This document shows, piece after piece, positions 1 to 8,624 of a stretch of DNA of 46,697 nt (positions are counted from its first letter, which is position 1; the number at the start of each line of letters is the position of its first letter). The DNA lies in assembly GCA_004556165.1 (NCBI GenBank), contig SFIR01000012.1, positions 1 to 46,697 on the forward strand. The letters are read 5' to 3'. The notes under the pieces were generated by a model that did no database searches, was not told the DNA's origin, and saw only the letters and a list, made by a program, of their open reading frames with translations. This stretch comes from Clostridiales bacterium (GTDB lineage: Bacteria > Bacillota > Clostridia > Christensenellales > CAG-138). The position numbers and the translations under genes were made by a program.

Positions 1-58
1 TCTCACTGTATTAAGCAAAACTCCTCACTCAAATAAGCATATTTCGCGTAGGGAAAGA

Positions 59-95
59 GGCTGTTGCCTGCAATTAACTTGCATTTGCAACAGCC
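59..95 (-). terminator. Hairpin terminator after the ABC permease
   Basis: Inverted repeat GGCTGTTGC (59-67) / GCAACAGCC (87-95), a perfect 9-bp stem, lies 20 bp past the stop of the last permease gene. On the minus strand the stem is followed by a short pyrimidine run (CTCTTTCCC), which is weak for an intrinsic terminator. It is placed correctly to end the three-gene transporter operon. Confidence 0.55.
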
Positions 96-115
96 CCTTG
101 AAACTCAATATTTCG

Positions 116-1114
116 CTAACGTTCCTCTCGGAAATACGCCTGACCGAGGGATTCCGGGGGCTGATCCTCCTTGCGCTTTCTCATCGAGACGATGATAAGC
201 ACGATAATCGTCACGACATAGGGCAGCATGCAGAATATCTCCTGTGCGCGGCGGCTGAGCCCGGGGATGTAAAGGAATACCCAATAGAACAAGCCGAAGA
301 GATACGAACCCCAGACGGAGCGCATGGGCTTCCATGTGGAGAAGATGACGAGCGCAACCGCAAGCCAGCCGAGGCGTTCGATATTGCCGTCATTCGCCCA
401 TGTGCCCTTGATATAGTCCATAACGTAGTAAAGACCGCCGAGTCCGCTGATGCCTGCGCCGATGCAGTTTGCAAGGTATTTATTCTTGGATACATTGATG
501 CCTGCTGCATCCGCAGTTGCTGCGGATTCGCCGACTGCGCGGAGGTTCAGACCCTTATTTGTCTTATTGAGGAAAATATGGAGGACTACGGCAAGAATGA
601 TGGCAAGATAGACCATGAAGCCGTAATTGAAAAGGAATTTATTGACGATATCCGGCAGAGGGAGGAAGCCGAGGATACGGGCGCGGTAGAGCTCGCTGGT
701 AGCGGCAACGCTGATCTGGCCTACGCCTCCGGCAAGCTTATTGAGCGAGCCGCCGAAGAGGTTTGCAACGCCGCCTGCAAAGATTGTGAGCGTAAGGCCC
801 GTAACATTCTGGTTTGCGCGAAGGGTTATCGTCAGGAAGCTGAAGAGGAGGCCGCCGAGCGCAGCGGCTGCGAATGCGCAGACGAACGGAAGCACGACGA
901 GCAGTACGGGGGACGGAGCGACCCCTGCCTTTGCGCATGCGCCCTCATAGAGGAAGGCACTTACAAGGCTTGCAATGCCGCCGAGATACATGATGCCCGG
1001 TACGCCGAGGTTAAGGCTGCCGGATTTCTCCGTCAGTATTTCGCCGATGGAGCCAAACATGATAACCGTACCGAATACGATAGCGGCTTGGAACAGTGAT
1101 ACTACCTGATTCAT
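116..1114 (-). CDS. BMP-type nucleoside/sugar ABC transporter permease (NupQ/YufQ-like)
   Basis: This 332-residue inner-membrane permease belongs to the BPD_transp_2 family, as in the guanosine importer NupQ of Bacillus or ribose RbsC. It has about eight to ten hydrophobic segments. The family-typical motif GSLNLGVPGIMYLGG is near residue 32, and a second motif RAVGESAATADAAGI near residue 193 resembles the cytoplasmic loop that contacts the ATPase. It starts one base after the stop of the partner permease, so the two are co-translated and presumably form the heterodimeric channel. Substrate cannot be read from sequence. The nucleoside assignment rests on similarity to the YufOPQ/NupOPQ group, and simple sugars are the alternative. 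Confidence 0.85.
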   Translation of the reverse strand: MNQVVSLFQAAIVFGTVIMFGSIGEILTEKSGSLNLGVPGIMYLGGIASLVSAFLYEGACAKAGVAPSPVLLVVLPFVCAFAAAALGGLLFSFLTITLRANQNVTGLTLTIFAGGVANLFGGSLNKLAGGVGQISVAATSELYRARILGFLPLPDIVNKFLFNYGFMVYLAIILAVVLHIFLNKTNKGLNLRAVGESAATADAAGINVSKNKYLANCIGAGISGLGGLYYVMDYIKGTWANDGNIERLGWLAVALVIFSTWKPMRSVWGSYLFGLFYWVFLYIPGLSRRAQEIFCMLPYVVTIIVLIIVSMRKRKEDQPPESLGQAYFREER

Positions 1115-1115
1115 A

Positions 1116-2192
1116 TCATTTGACCTCCTTTTTCTCGGATTTTACGGAATTTATCTTGTAATTTATAAAGAACTCGCTTCCGAGGATGAAGAACAGGATT
1201 ATTCCCATTATCATCTTAGACATATGGTCGTTGATATTGAACTTGGAAGCAATCTCCCTTGCGCCCTTATCGAGGAATACGAGCAGGAGCGATACAAGGA
1301 TCATGACGAAGGTATTGAACTTTGAAAGCCATGCGACGATGATGGCGATAAAGCCCTTGCCGCCTGCCGTATTGGTCGAGATGGTATGGCTCTGGCCTGC
1401 AACGGCAATGAAGCCTGCGATACCGCAGATTGCGCCCGAAAGGCTGACGGTGCGGATGGTGACCTTGTTCACATCTATCGCCGCATACCTTGCGGTGCTC
1501 TTGCTCGCGCCGACAACGGCTATCTCGTAGCCGTGCTTCGTTCTCTTGAGGTAGAGATACATGAGAACGACCATTATCATTACGATTACCACATTAAGCA
1601 GATACTGCCTGCCGAATACGGCCGGGAACCAGCCGATATTGGTATCGGGATTTATGATATTGACGCAGTTGGAGCCCTTGGGGTTTTCCCAGAGCGCAAC
1701 GAAATATGACGTCAGCTGAATGGCAATATAGTTCATCATCAGGGTGAAGAGCGTTTCATTGGTATTGAGCTTGACCTTTGAAACGGCAGGTATCGCGCCC
1801 CAGATGCCGCCTGCAAGGCCGCTGAGGATGAACATAATCAGGAGCAGGATTCCCGAAGGAATGCTCTTAAAATAGATCATGCATGCAGCGGAAGCAAGGC
1901 CGCCGACGAGGATCTGACCCTCGGCGCCGATATTCCAGAATTTCATCTTGAACGCCGGTGCAAGGCCCACGCCGATGCAGAGCAGCATTGCGGTATCCGC
2001 AAGGGTATTCCAGATGCGGCGCTGCGTACCGAATGCACCCTGGAACATGGTTATATAAACTCTGATGGGATTGAGCTTTGTGAGCGCATAGATGAGCGCA
2101 GCGTTTACAAGTAGCGCGATGCCCACTGCGGCCAGCCTGATGAGCCAGCCCTGCCATTTCGGCATTGAAACCCTTTTTGAAATATGAATCAT
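1116..2192 (-). CDS. BMP-type nucleoside/sugar ABC transporter permease (NupP/YufP-like)
   Basis: This 358-residue integral membrane protein is the first permease of the pair. An N-terminal transmembrane helix around residues 15-38 is followed by a periplasmic-side stretch (FQGAFGTQRRIWNTLAD). Then comes the hallmark FWNIGAEGQILVGGL near residue 86, which is typical of NupP/YufP. The coupling loop is AVVGASKSTARYAAI near residue 226. The start ATG overlaps the ATPase stop by 4 bp (ATGA), which indicates translational coupling. Length and order (ATPase, permease, permease) match the canonical nupO-nupP-nupQ arrangement. The exact substrate is not determinable here. Confidence 0.87.
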   Translation of the reverse strand: MIHISKRVSMPKWQGWLIRLAAVGIALLVNAALIYALTKLNPIRVYITMFQGAFGTQRRIWNTLADTAMLLCIGVGLAPAFKMKFWNIGAEGQILVGGLASAACMIYFKSIPSGILLLIMFILSGLAGGIWGAIPAVSKVKLNTNETLFTLMMNYIAIQLTSYFVALWENPKGSNCVNIINPDTNIGWFPAVFGRQYLLNVVIVMIMVVLMYLYLKRTKHGYEIAVVGASKSTARYAAIDVNKVTIRTVSLSGAICGIAGFIAVAGQSHTISTNTAGGKGFIAIIVAWLSKFNTFVMILVSLLLVFLDKGAREIASKFNINDHMSKMIMGIILFFILGSEFFINYKINSVKSEKKEVK

Positions 2193-3712
2193 TCCTGATC
2201 TCCTCCGATCGAAGTCATCATGAGTCCGATCTGTTCCTTAGTAGCCGTCCTGCCGTCAACGATTCCGCTGATCCTGCCTGCGCAAAGAACCATTATTCTG
2301 TCGCAGAGCCCAAGCAGTACATCCAGATCCTCGCCGACATAGATTACCGCCGTTCCGCGCTTCTTCTGCTCATTGAGCAGATGGTAAATCGCCATGGAAG
2401 TATTTATATCGAGCCCGCGAACGGCATATGCCGTCATCAGAAGCGAGGGATTGCTCGCAATCTCACGGCCGACGAGCACCTTCTGTACGTTTCCGCCGGA
2501 GAGCTTGCCGACTTCTGTGCGCAGGTCCGGCGTGACAACTCCGAGCTCCTCAACGACCTTGCTTGCAAGCTCTTCGGATATCTTCATATCCACGAAGCCG
2601 GACTTGCCCTTGAGATAGCTCCTTATAAGCATATTGTCGGGGATATCCATGCTGGCAACGAGCCCCATGCCGAGCCTATCCTCCGGGACGAATGCAAAGC
2701 CGACGCCCATTTCCCGTATCTGCTGAGGATTTTTGCCGCAGAGCTGTTCCTCCTCGCCCGTATTCGGGTCGATGTAGATTATTGATGAATTCTTATCCGC
2801 ATCTTCAAGCCCTGCAATCGCTTCAAGCAATTCCTTCTGACCGCTTCCGGTTATGCCGGCGATGCCGAGTATCTCTCCGCCGTAGGCAGTGAACGATACA
2901 TTATCAACCCTTAGTACGCCCATATGGTCATGCACCGACAGACCCTCGACCCTTAACCTTTCAACTCGGTTTTTGACCTCGAGTCTTTCGATATTAAGGG
3001 AAACGCTGCGTCCGACCATCATATTCGAGAGGCTCTGCGCATCGGTCTCACCGGTTTTGACGCTGCCGATATATTCGCCCTTGCGAAGCACGGCGACACG
3101 ATCCGAAATGCTCAGCACCTCATGCAGCTTATGGGTTATAATGACTATGGATTTGCCGTCCGCACGCATTGCACGCAGTATCTTAAACAGCTTTTCGGTC
3201 TCCTGCGGAGTGAGAACGGCAGTGGGTTCATCCAAAATAAGTATATCCGCACCGCGGTACAGCACCTTGATTATCTCAAGGGTCTGTTTCTCGGATACGG
3301 ACATATCGTAAATTTTCTTATCGGGGTCCATCACAAAGCCGTACTTTGTGCATATATCAATGATGCCTGCTTTAACATTCTTCAGCTTGTCCTTCATGCC
3401 TAAAAGGACATTTTCCGCTGCGGTGAACACATCTATCAGCTTAAAATGCTGATGTATCATGCCTATATGAAGATCAAAAGCATCCTTGGGTGATCTGATA
3501 ACGACGGGTTCGCCGTTGACCTCTATGGATCCGTGATCGGGGAAATAAATGCCCGAAAGGATATTCATAAGCGTGGTCTTGCCGCTGCCGTTTTCACCCA
3601 GAAGCGAAAGGATCTCCCCCTTGTGAATATCGAGGCAGACATCGCGGTTCGCGTAAACTTCACCGAAGGTCTTGGTGATGTCCGTCATTTTTACTGCAAT
3701 TTCGTTACCCAC
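2189..3712 (-). CDS. BMP-type ABC transporter ATP-binding protein with two NBDs (NupO/RbsA-like)
   Basis: This 507-residue cytoplasmic ATPase carries two fused nucleotide-binding domains, as in RbsA/NupO. The first domain has Walker A GENGSGKTT (about residue 39), a divergent signature MSVSEKQ in place of LSVGxxQ, and Walker B ILILDEPTAVL. The second has the usual degenerate Walker A (GITGSGQKE), signature LSGGNVQKV, and a weak Walker B region (LLMTAYAVRGLD), where most relatives read xxPTRGLD. It starts with GTG at 3712 behind a purine-rich AGGAAAAA site. It heads the operon. The BmpA-type binding lipoprotein that normally precedes it is absent. Confidence 0.9.
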   Translation of the reverse strand: MGNEIAVKMTDITKTFGEVYANRDVCLDIHKGEILSLLGENGSGKTTLMNILSGIYFPDHGSIEVNGEPVVIRSPKDAFDLHIGMIHQHFKLIDVFTAAENVLLGMKDKLKNVKAGIIDICTKYGFVMDPDKKIYDMSVSEKQTLEIIKVLYRGADILILDEPTAVLTPQETEKLFKILRAMRADGKSIVIITHKLHEVLSISDRVAVLRKGEYIGSVKTGETDAQSLSNMMVGRSVSLNIERLEVKNRVERLRVEGLSVHDHMGVLRVDNVSFTAYGGEILGIAGITGSGQKELLEAIAGLEDADKNSSIIYIDPNTGEEEQLCGKNPQQIREMGVGFAFVPEDRLGMGLVASMDIPDNMLIRSYLKGKSGFVDMKISEELASKVVEELGVVTPDLRTEVGKLSGGNVQKVLVGREIASNPSLLMTAYAVRGLDINTSMAIYHLLNEQKKRGTAVIYVGEDLDVLLGLCDRIMVLCAGRISGIVDGRTATKEQIGLMMTSIGGDQE

Positions 3713-3837
3713 TTTTTCCTTTTCCTTTTTCTCTCGGAATGTGAAATATGTCCCCTCTCCCGATGCCGAAGGCAGCTGTTTTCGGTTCCCCCGGCTCGGC
3801 TCCTTCTCTGAAAGAACATACTCCCATTATTGGATAA

Positions 3838-3866
3838 ATTGTAACAAAATCCGTGAAAAATGTAAA
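3838..3866 (-). promoter_or_regulatory. Promoter of the ABC importer operon
   Basis: On the minus strand TTTACA (3866-3861) and TACAAT (3843-3838) are separated by exactly 17 bp, a good sigma-A match. The predicted start near 3830 leaves a leader of about 118 nt before the GTG start. I recognised no known riboswitch in the leader. Confidence 0.65.
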
Positions 3867-3939
3867 CGGTGATTATGAGTAATTCACCTAAAATAGAATA
3901 TATGCTCGATAGGATATTATTGAATCGGTTTACGGGTAC

Positions 3940-3963
3940 AAAAAAGCCCGGGGCAGCCCGGGC
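3940..3963 (-). terminator. Intrinsic terminator of the alaS operon
   Basis: GCCCGGG / CCCGGGC stem (3946-3952 and 3957-3963) with a 4-nt loop. On the minus strand it is followed by six T residues. It lies 22 bp after the stop of the unknown gene behind alaS, so it probably ends that operon. Confidence 0.85.
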
Positions 3964-3984
3964 ATGCGTAAAATACTATTTTGT

Positions 3985-4770
3985 TCACTTTTTCAGTCTT
4001 TTCTGTATCGGGCAATCCCAGTAGAGGAGCTTGCCGCCATACGGGGCGACAAGGGCTATGACCTTATCGGTCGCAGCGCCGACGGAATCAGGAGTCAGCT
4101 CGCAAATGCGGTGCACCACGAAGCCGACCGAGCAATCATCATCGCTGCTCTCCTCCGCAGAACCGAGCGCAAAGCCCTCGCGAAGTGCATTCGGGGCAAA
4201 ATCCGCTGTATCGGGTTCGCTGCGGAATGCAAGATGAAAATTAACCCGTCTCTGTCCGCCTATATCGCCGAGCGCACGGATATCGAAAAGTATCTCCTCG
4301 TTATTAAACCTTTGCAGCTGCTCTGCGGTCGGCAGAAAGTTTTTATAAAACTCATAGCCGTCGGTCACTGCCGAGGATACCGCTTTCAGCTTTGTCCTCG
4401 ACCCGATAAAAGCACGGAGCATCTCAAGGCTTAAGGTATTCTCTGCAAGGAACAGGAATTTTGCTTCATTTCCGCAGAACAAACAGCAAGCAAACTCCGA
4501 GCCCGCCCTTTTGCCCGCTTTCTCGGCAATCTCCATAAAGCGCCTTCGCTTTTTATCGCCGAATTCCGAATTCTTTGCATCGGTCAAATCAATGCAGAGA
4601 AGCGTTTTGCCATGAAACGCCTCCTCATCGAATCTGCCGCGAGCTCCGGCAGCCACGATAAATTCCTTCCCCAAAGCCTGACGCGGATATTCAGTTGATT
4701 TTATAGTTTGTTTACTCATATAAAAGGGGAAGCGCAAAGGTTTTTGCGCCCTGCGCTCCGCAAAAAGCAA
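3985..4770 (-). CDS. Hypothetical protein downstream of alaS
   Basis: I do not recognise this protein. It is about 261 residues, apparently soluble, with no signal peptide or membrane segment. It contains a short Cys pair (CCLFCG) and an acidic stretch (SAEESSDDDC) near residue 210. Two starts are possible. A TTG at 4770 begins one base after the alaS stop and has AAGGA at good spacing inside the alaS end. An ATG at 4719 (MSKQTIKS) has no visible ribosome site. I list the longer form, but the first 17 residues look non-conserved in character, so 4719 is a real alternative. It is co-transcribed with alaS and ends at a strong terminator. A link to tRNA charging is only a guess from position. 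Confidence 0.6.
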   Translation of the reverse strand: MLFAERRAQKPLRFPFYMSKQTIKSTEYPRQALGKEFIVAAGARGRFDEEAFHGKTLLCIDLTDAKNSEFGDKKRRRFMEIAEKAGKRAGSEFACCLFCGNEAKFLFLAENTLSLEMLRAFIGSRTKLKAVSSAVTDGYEFYKNFLPTAEQLQRFNNEEILFDIRALGDIGGQRRVNFHLAFRSEPDTADFAPNALREGFALGSAEESSDDDCSVGFVVHRICELTPDSVGAATDKVIALVAPYGGKLLYWDCPIQKRLKK

Positions 4771-4771
4771 T

Positions 4772-6565
4772 TTATTCCTTGGGAATGAGTACGGCCTTTA
4801 TCCTGCGCACGCCTGCGCTCGAAGCCTCTTCCTTCTTTATCTTAAAGGTGCCGAGGTCGCCGGTATTCGCAGCATGGGGACCGCCGCAAATCTCGCAGCT
4901 GAATTCGCCCATGGTATAAACCTTGACCTTCTCGCCGTATTTATCGCCGAACAGACCGATTGCGCCCTTTGCGCGTGCTTCGGGAACCGTCATCTCCTCG
5001 CAGGTTATATCAACATGGGCGTCTATCGCCTGCTGAACAAGCTCTTCCACCTGCTTCAGCTCTTCGGGGGTTACCTTCCTCGGGAAGCTGAAATCAAAGC
5101 GGAGCCTTTCCGCCGTTATATTGCTGCCCTTCTGGGATACGCTCTCATCGAGAACCTTTCTGAGCGCAGCCTGGAGAAGATGCGTTGCGGTATGCAGCTT
5201 TGCCGTTTCATCGGTCGCTTCCGCAAGACCGCCCTTGAATTTCTGCTCCGCGCCAGCCTTAGATTTCTGCTGATGCTCCTCAAATGCTGCCTTAAAGCCC
5301 TCGGTATCGACGGTCAGGCCGTTCTCCTTTGCCATTTCCTCCGTGAATTCGATCGGGAAACCGAAGGTATCAAAGAGCCTGAAGGCGTTTTTGCCGTCGA
5401 TAACGCCGTTTTCAAATTTGCCCTTGATGCGTTCAAACTCGCGCATGCCGTTGACAAGGGTGCGCTGGAAGCGTGCCTCCTCTGCGTCAAGCTCCATAAC
5501 GATATGCTTTGCATTCTCTTTGAGCTCGGGGTATACATCGCCGTAATCCGCGATAACGACCTCTGCAATCCTACCGAGGGAATTTTCGCCCATGCCGAGC
5601 TGCATTGCGTACCTGAGCGCGCGGCGGATGAGCCTTCTCAGGATATAGCCCTGATCGACATTGGAGGGAGTAACGCCCCTGGGGTCGCCGAGCAGGAAGG
5701 TTGCGGTACGGATATGATCCGCAATAATGCGGAATGCCTTGACAGTATCGGCATTATCCTTATAATTCTTGCCGGAAAGCTCGGATATCTTTGCAAGGAT
5801 ATTAACGAATGCATCGGTATCATAGACGCTCTCAGCTCCCTGAAGGGTCGCAATCGTCCTTTCAAGGCCCATGCCGGTATCTACGTTCTTCTTTTCAAGG
5901 GGACGCAGCGGCTCGTTGACGGGCTGGAAGTATTCCATGAATACGTTATTCCAGATTTCAAGATACTTGCCGCAGGAGCAGGAAGGATCGCAGCTCTCGC
6001 AGCACTTTTCCTTGCCCGTATCGAAGAATATCTCGGTATCGGGGCCGCAGGGACCGCTCGTACCGGGGATCCACCAGTTATGCTTTGCGCCGAGATAGAA
6101 GATATGGGAGGGATCCACGCCCATTTCGACCCAGCGATCATGGGAATAGGTATCACGGGGCGCATTCTCATTACCCTCGAAGCAGGTGAAATACAGCCTG
6201 TCCTTGTCGATTCCGAGCCACTTCTCATCGGTGAGCAGCTCCCAGCTCCAGGCAATGGATTCCTTCTTAAAATAATCGCCGAGAGACCAGTTCCCGAGCA
6301 TCTCGAAGAAGGTCAGATGGCTTGCGTCGCCGACCGAATCAATATCACCGGTACGGACGCATTTCTGGACGTCGGTAAGCCTCTTGCCGGCAGGATGAGC
6401 CGCACCCATGAGATAGGGTACCAAGGGATGCATGCCTGCGGTGGTAAAAAGGACAGTGGGATCATTTTCGGGGATCAGGGAAGCGGAAGGAATAACGGTA
6501 TGTCCTTTCGAACGGAAAAACTCAAGAAAGAGCTTGCGAAGTTCTGTCGTGGTGAGCGATTTCAT
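4772..6565 (-). CDS. alaS: Alanine--tRNA ligase, short form without C-Ala domain
   Basis: It attaches alanine to tRNA-Ala. Class II catalytic motifs are present: motif 1 FTTAGMHPLVPYL, motif 2 region ASHLTFFEMLGNWSLGDYF, and motif 3 GMGLERTIATL. The editing domain is also present, with zinc-site residues in HTATHLLQ (about residue 457) and CGGPHAANTG (about residue 563). The protein then stops, at 597 residues against about 870-880 for the usual bacterial enzyme, so the oligomerisation/C-Ala region is missing. The frame is intact and the stop is followed at once by another gene, so this is not an obvious truncation. A Cys-rich insert (CCESCDPSCSC) follows the catalytic FFDTGKEK region. The leader is only about 70 nt, too short for a T-box. 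Confidence 0.93.
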   Translation of the reverse strand: MKSLTTTELRKLFLEFFRSKGHTVIPSASLIPENDPTVLFTTAGMHPLVPYLMGAAHPAGKRLTDVQKCVRTGDIDSVGDASHLTFFEMLGNWSLGDYFKKESIAWSWELLTDEKWLGIDKDRLYFTCFEGNENAPRDTYSHDRWVEMGVDPSHIFYLGAKHNWWIPGTSGPCGPDTEIFFDTGKEKCCESCDPSCSCGKYLEIWNNVFMEYFQPVNEPLRPLEKKNVDTGMGLERTIATLQGAESVYDTDAFVNILAKISELSGKNYKDNADTVKAFRIIADHIRTATFLLGDPRGVTPSNVDQGYILRRLIRRALRYAMQLGMGENSLGRIAEVVIADYGDVYPELKENAKHIVMELDAEEARFQRTLVNGMREFERIKGKFENGVIDGKNAFRLFDTFGFPIEFTEEMAKENGLTVDTEGFKAAFEEHQQKSKAGAEQKFKGGLAEATDETAKLHTATHLLQAALRKVLDESVSQKGSNITAERLRFDFSFPRKVTPEELKQVEELVQQAIDAHVDITCEEMTVPEARAKGAIGLFGDKYGEKVKVYTMGEFSCEICGGPHAANTGDLGTFKIKKEEASSAGVRRIKAVLIPKE

Positions 6566-6636
6566 TTAATATTGACCAACCTTTGATTTTAATAATTAGT
6601 TCAGGCACGCATAGCGTGCATAATACTTCGAGTTTG

Positions 6637-6664
6637 ATTATACACAAAAGAAATGATATGTCAA
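6637..6664 (-). promoter_or_regulatory. alaS promoter
   Basis: Minus-strand TTGACA (6664-6659) and TATAAT (6642-6637) with a 16-bp spacer; both hexamers are consensus. The short leader holds a small palindrome, GCACGC TAT GCGTGC, around 6606-6620. Confidence 0.75.
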
Positions 6665-6676
6665 GCCGTCAAAGCC

Positions 6677-7903
6677 CTATCTTTCGAGCCTGATGCCGTA
6701 GCTTTCTATCAGCTTTGCTCTTTTACGGGCAAGGTCGAGCGTATCGCTCGCGGTATTTCCCTGCTTCTGACCGAAGAGATACTGAATACCCCTGTGCAGC
6801 CAGGCGACGGGCAGCAGAAGAGGTGCTTTTTCAGCATATGAATACTTCTTTTTCATATAGGAATACGGCGGAAAGATGCTTTTTACAATGCCCGAAAGCC
6901 TGCTTCCCCCGTTCGCTGCACTCCGCGTAATATTCGCGCTGTGAGCTCGGCTCTCCTCGCTCGTACCGTACACTCCGGCAGCAAGGATATCTTCGAGCAT
7001 TTCGCCGCCGTCGGCATGCCTTCCCCCGATGAGTGCAAAAATCTTTTTATCAGCGCCCAATTCCTTCGTACATATATCGAATATCGCAGAAGCGAAGTCA
7101 ACAGCGGAATTGTTCTCAAGACCCTCAGTCAGCCTTTTCCCGTCGATGGAATCAAAGTACTTTTCGGCATACAGCGCAATATCGAGCGCTGTACGGAGGC
7201 CGAAGCCGCCCGAAATGAAATGCTTGAGTGCATGAAGAAGCATATAAAGCAGGTTATCGGTATGGTTGAAAGTCCTTATTTCAATCTCCGCGCCGCTTCC
7301 TCCGAGGCGGAGAAGCTGCGTTTCGGCATGAGCGAAGCAGCCGTTATTCTTTTCAAATGCGGTATCGTCAAAGAGCTTTCTGTGCAGCTCGATATGAAGT
7401 CCGTTCGGGAAGAAGAATGCGATGACCGCAGCAGCCTCATCCCCTCCGTCCTCTGCCCTGCCGCCCTCGGAAATCATGATTTCCCGGCAGCGCAGGAATT
7501 TTTCCTCTGTCTCGGCATATATATCCTCATCGCCGCTCGGGCGCACGGATTCCTCGCGGTACAGCGACCGCGCCACAATTCCCTTTACCACGATCGGCGA
7601 TACGTTTTCCTCGTTAAAACGTCTGTAAAGCTCCGTAAAGTTAAGCGTCGCAAGGGTCTGAATAAGGCTTCCTTCCACGGCTGATCTCTTCAGCTTATGC
7701 GAAAACTCCGTATTTTCTCCGCGCGAATAGCCGGAAGCATAGACAATGGGTATCAGCTTCTGCTCATAAGCAAGGCGGAATAATCCGTACTGCTTCTCGT
7801 CAAAGCTTTCATCCCTTGTGATAAGCTCCTTCGGTTCTTCATTTGCGATATAAGCTCTCAGGCACTCGATGAGCTGTTTCCGAACCTCGGTCAGAGCCGT
7901 CAT
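6677..7903 (-). CDS. Nucleotidyltransferase-like family protein (NTP_transf_5 type)
   Basis: This 408-residue protein resembles the uncharacterised nucleotidyltransferase family PF14907. It has a KGIVARSLY segment (about residue 105), then RPSGDEDIYAE, which fits the G-S/D-x-D metal-binding signature of the nucleotidyltransferase fold, and then GLHIELHRKLF, the family's usual third acidic strand. Members are common in Clostridia and often sit near surface-polysaccharide genes, but none are nearby here. The start overlaps the end of the PHP gene by 4 bp, so the two are coupled. Substrate is unknown. Confidence 0.72.
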   Translation of the reverse strand: MTALTEVRKQLIECLRAYIANEEPKELITRDESFDEKQYGLFRLAYEQKLIPIVYASGYSRGENTEFSHKLKRSAVEGSLIQTLATLNFTELYRRFNEENVSPIVVKGIVARSLYREESVRPSGDEDIYAETEEKFLRCREIMISEGGRAEDGGDEAAAVIAFFFPNGLHIELHRKLFDDTAFEKNNGCFAHAETQLLRLGGSGAEIEIRTFNHTDNLLYMLLHALKHFISGGFGLRTALDIALYAEKYFDSIDGKRLTEGLENNSAVDFASAIFDICTKELGADKKIFALIGGRHADGGEMLEDILAAGVYGTSEESRAHSANITRSAANGGSRLSGIVKSIFPPYSYMKKKYSYAEKAPLLLPVAWLHRGIQYLFGQKQGNTASDTLDLARKRAKLIESYGIRLER

Positions 7904-8619
7904 CCGTTTATGACCTCGATATTCACAATCTTATCCAGCACACCGGCGCTTGCAGCCGCAATAAGGGCATTATCAAAATCCCCGACTTTCTCCGCCCGGT
8001 GCGCATCGCTTCCGATGATGAGCTTTGCGCCGTGATCGGCGATTGTTTTTATTTCTTCGGGAGAAAGGCTGACATGCTTTGAATTTATCTCAAGCGCAAT
8101 TCCGAGCTGACGCGCGCAATCCGCCATGTACGCAATGTCCACGCGGAGATACTCGTTCGGATGGGAAATAATATTCGCCTTGCCCCTCTCCGCTGCGAGC
8201 ATGATGGATTCAGTATTTTTCTTGGGGTCGGAAAAGCCGAGATAGCTTTCGGCAAGGATATGGCACGCAAACCTATTGGTCGGCGGTACTCCCCTGTGAT
8301 AGCCGAGGATAATAAAATCGTATTCGTCTCGGTTTTTAGGTATATCGCTCCTGCCGAAATCGAGCACATTGCATTCAAGCCCGGTTCTCACATCAATTTT
8401 GCCTTCGAACTCTTTGCGCAGCTCGGCAAGCTCCAGATTGAGCTTCTCAAGCTTTTTTCCCCTGACGCCGTAGTACATATTTCCCTCGGCATGTTCGCTG
8501 ACGGCAACGGCATCAAGCCCCAGCTCAACGGCGCGAAGTACATTCTCCCTCGGGCTGTTCTTGCCGTGGCTGTAATAGGTATGGGTATGCAGATCGTATT
8601 TTATCCTTATCTCGGGCAT
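7900..8619 (-). CDS. PHP-domain phosphoesterase
   Basis: This 239-residue metal-dependent phosphoesterase is of the PHP family (YcdX / HisK-like). Metal ligands are visible: YDLHTHTYYSHG (HxH) at residues 8-19, an SEHAEG block at about 40, RTGLECNV at about 78, ISHPNE at about 150, and the closing GSDAH at about 203. The order matches the family. The true substrate is uncertain: histidinol phosphate, a sugar phosphate or a nucleotide are all possible, and no histidine-biosynthesis gene is nearby. It lies between an RpiR-type regulator 5 bp upstream and an overlapping nucleotidyltransferase-like gene, so the three probably form one operon. Confidence 0.82.
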   Translation of the reverse strand: MPEIRIKYDLHTHTYYSHGKNSPRENVLRAVELGLDAVAVSEHAEGNMYYGVRGKKLEKLNLELAELRKEFEGKIDVRTGLECNVLDFGRSDIPKNRDEYDFIILGYHRGVPPTNRFACHILAESYLGFSDPKKNTESIMLAAERGKANIISHPNEYLRVDIAYMADCARQLGIALEINSKHVSLSPEEIKTIADHGAKLIIGSDAHRAEKVGDFDNALIAAASAGVLDKIVNIEVING

Positions 8620-8624
8620 AGCTG

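Noticed and set aside
98..1099. A 333-codon open frame on the plus strand
   Set aside because: Antisense to the permease, which has clear membrane helices and a coupled upstream partner.
4874..6586. A 570-codon open frame on the plus strand
   Set aside because: Antisense to alaS, which has all expected motifs. The plus frame has no family character.
6566..6676. T-box riboswitch before alaS
   Set aside because: The leader between promoter and start codon is only about 70 nt, far too short, and no specifier/antiterminator structure is visible.
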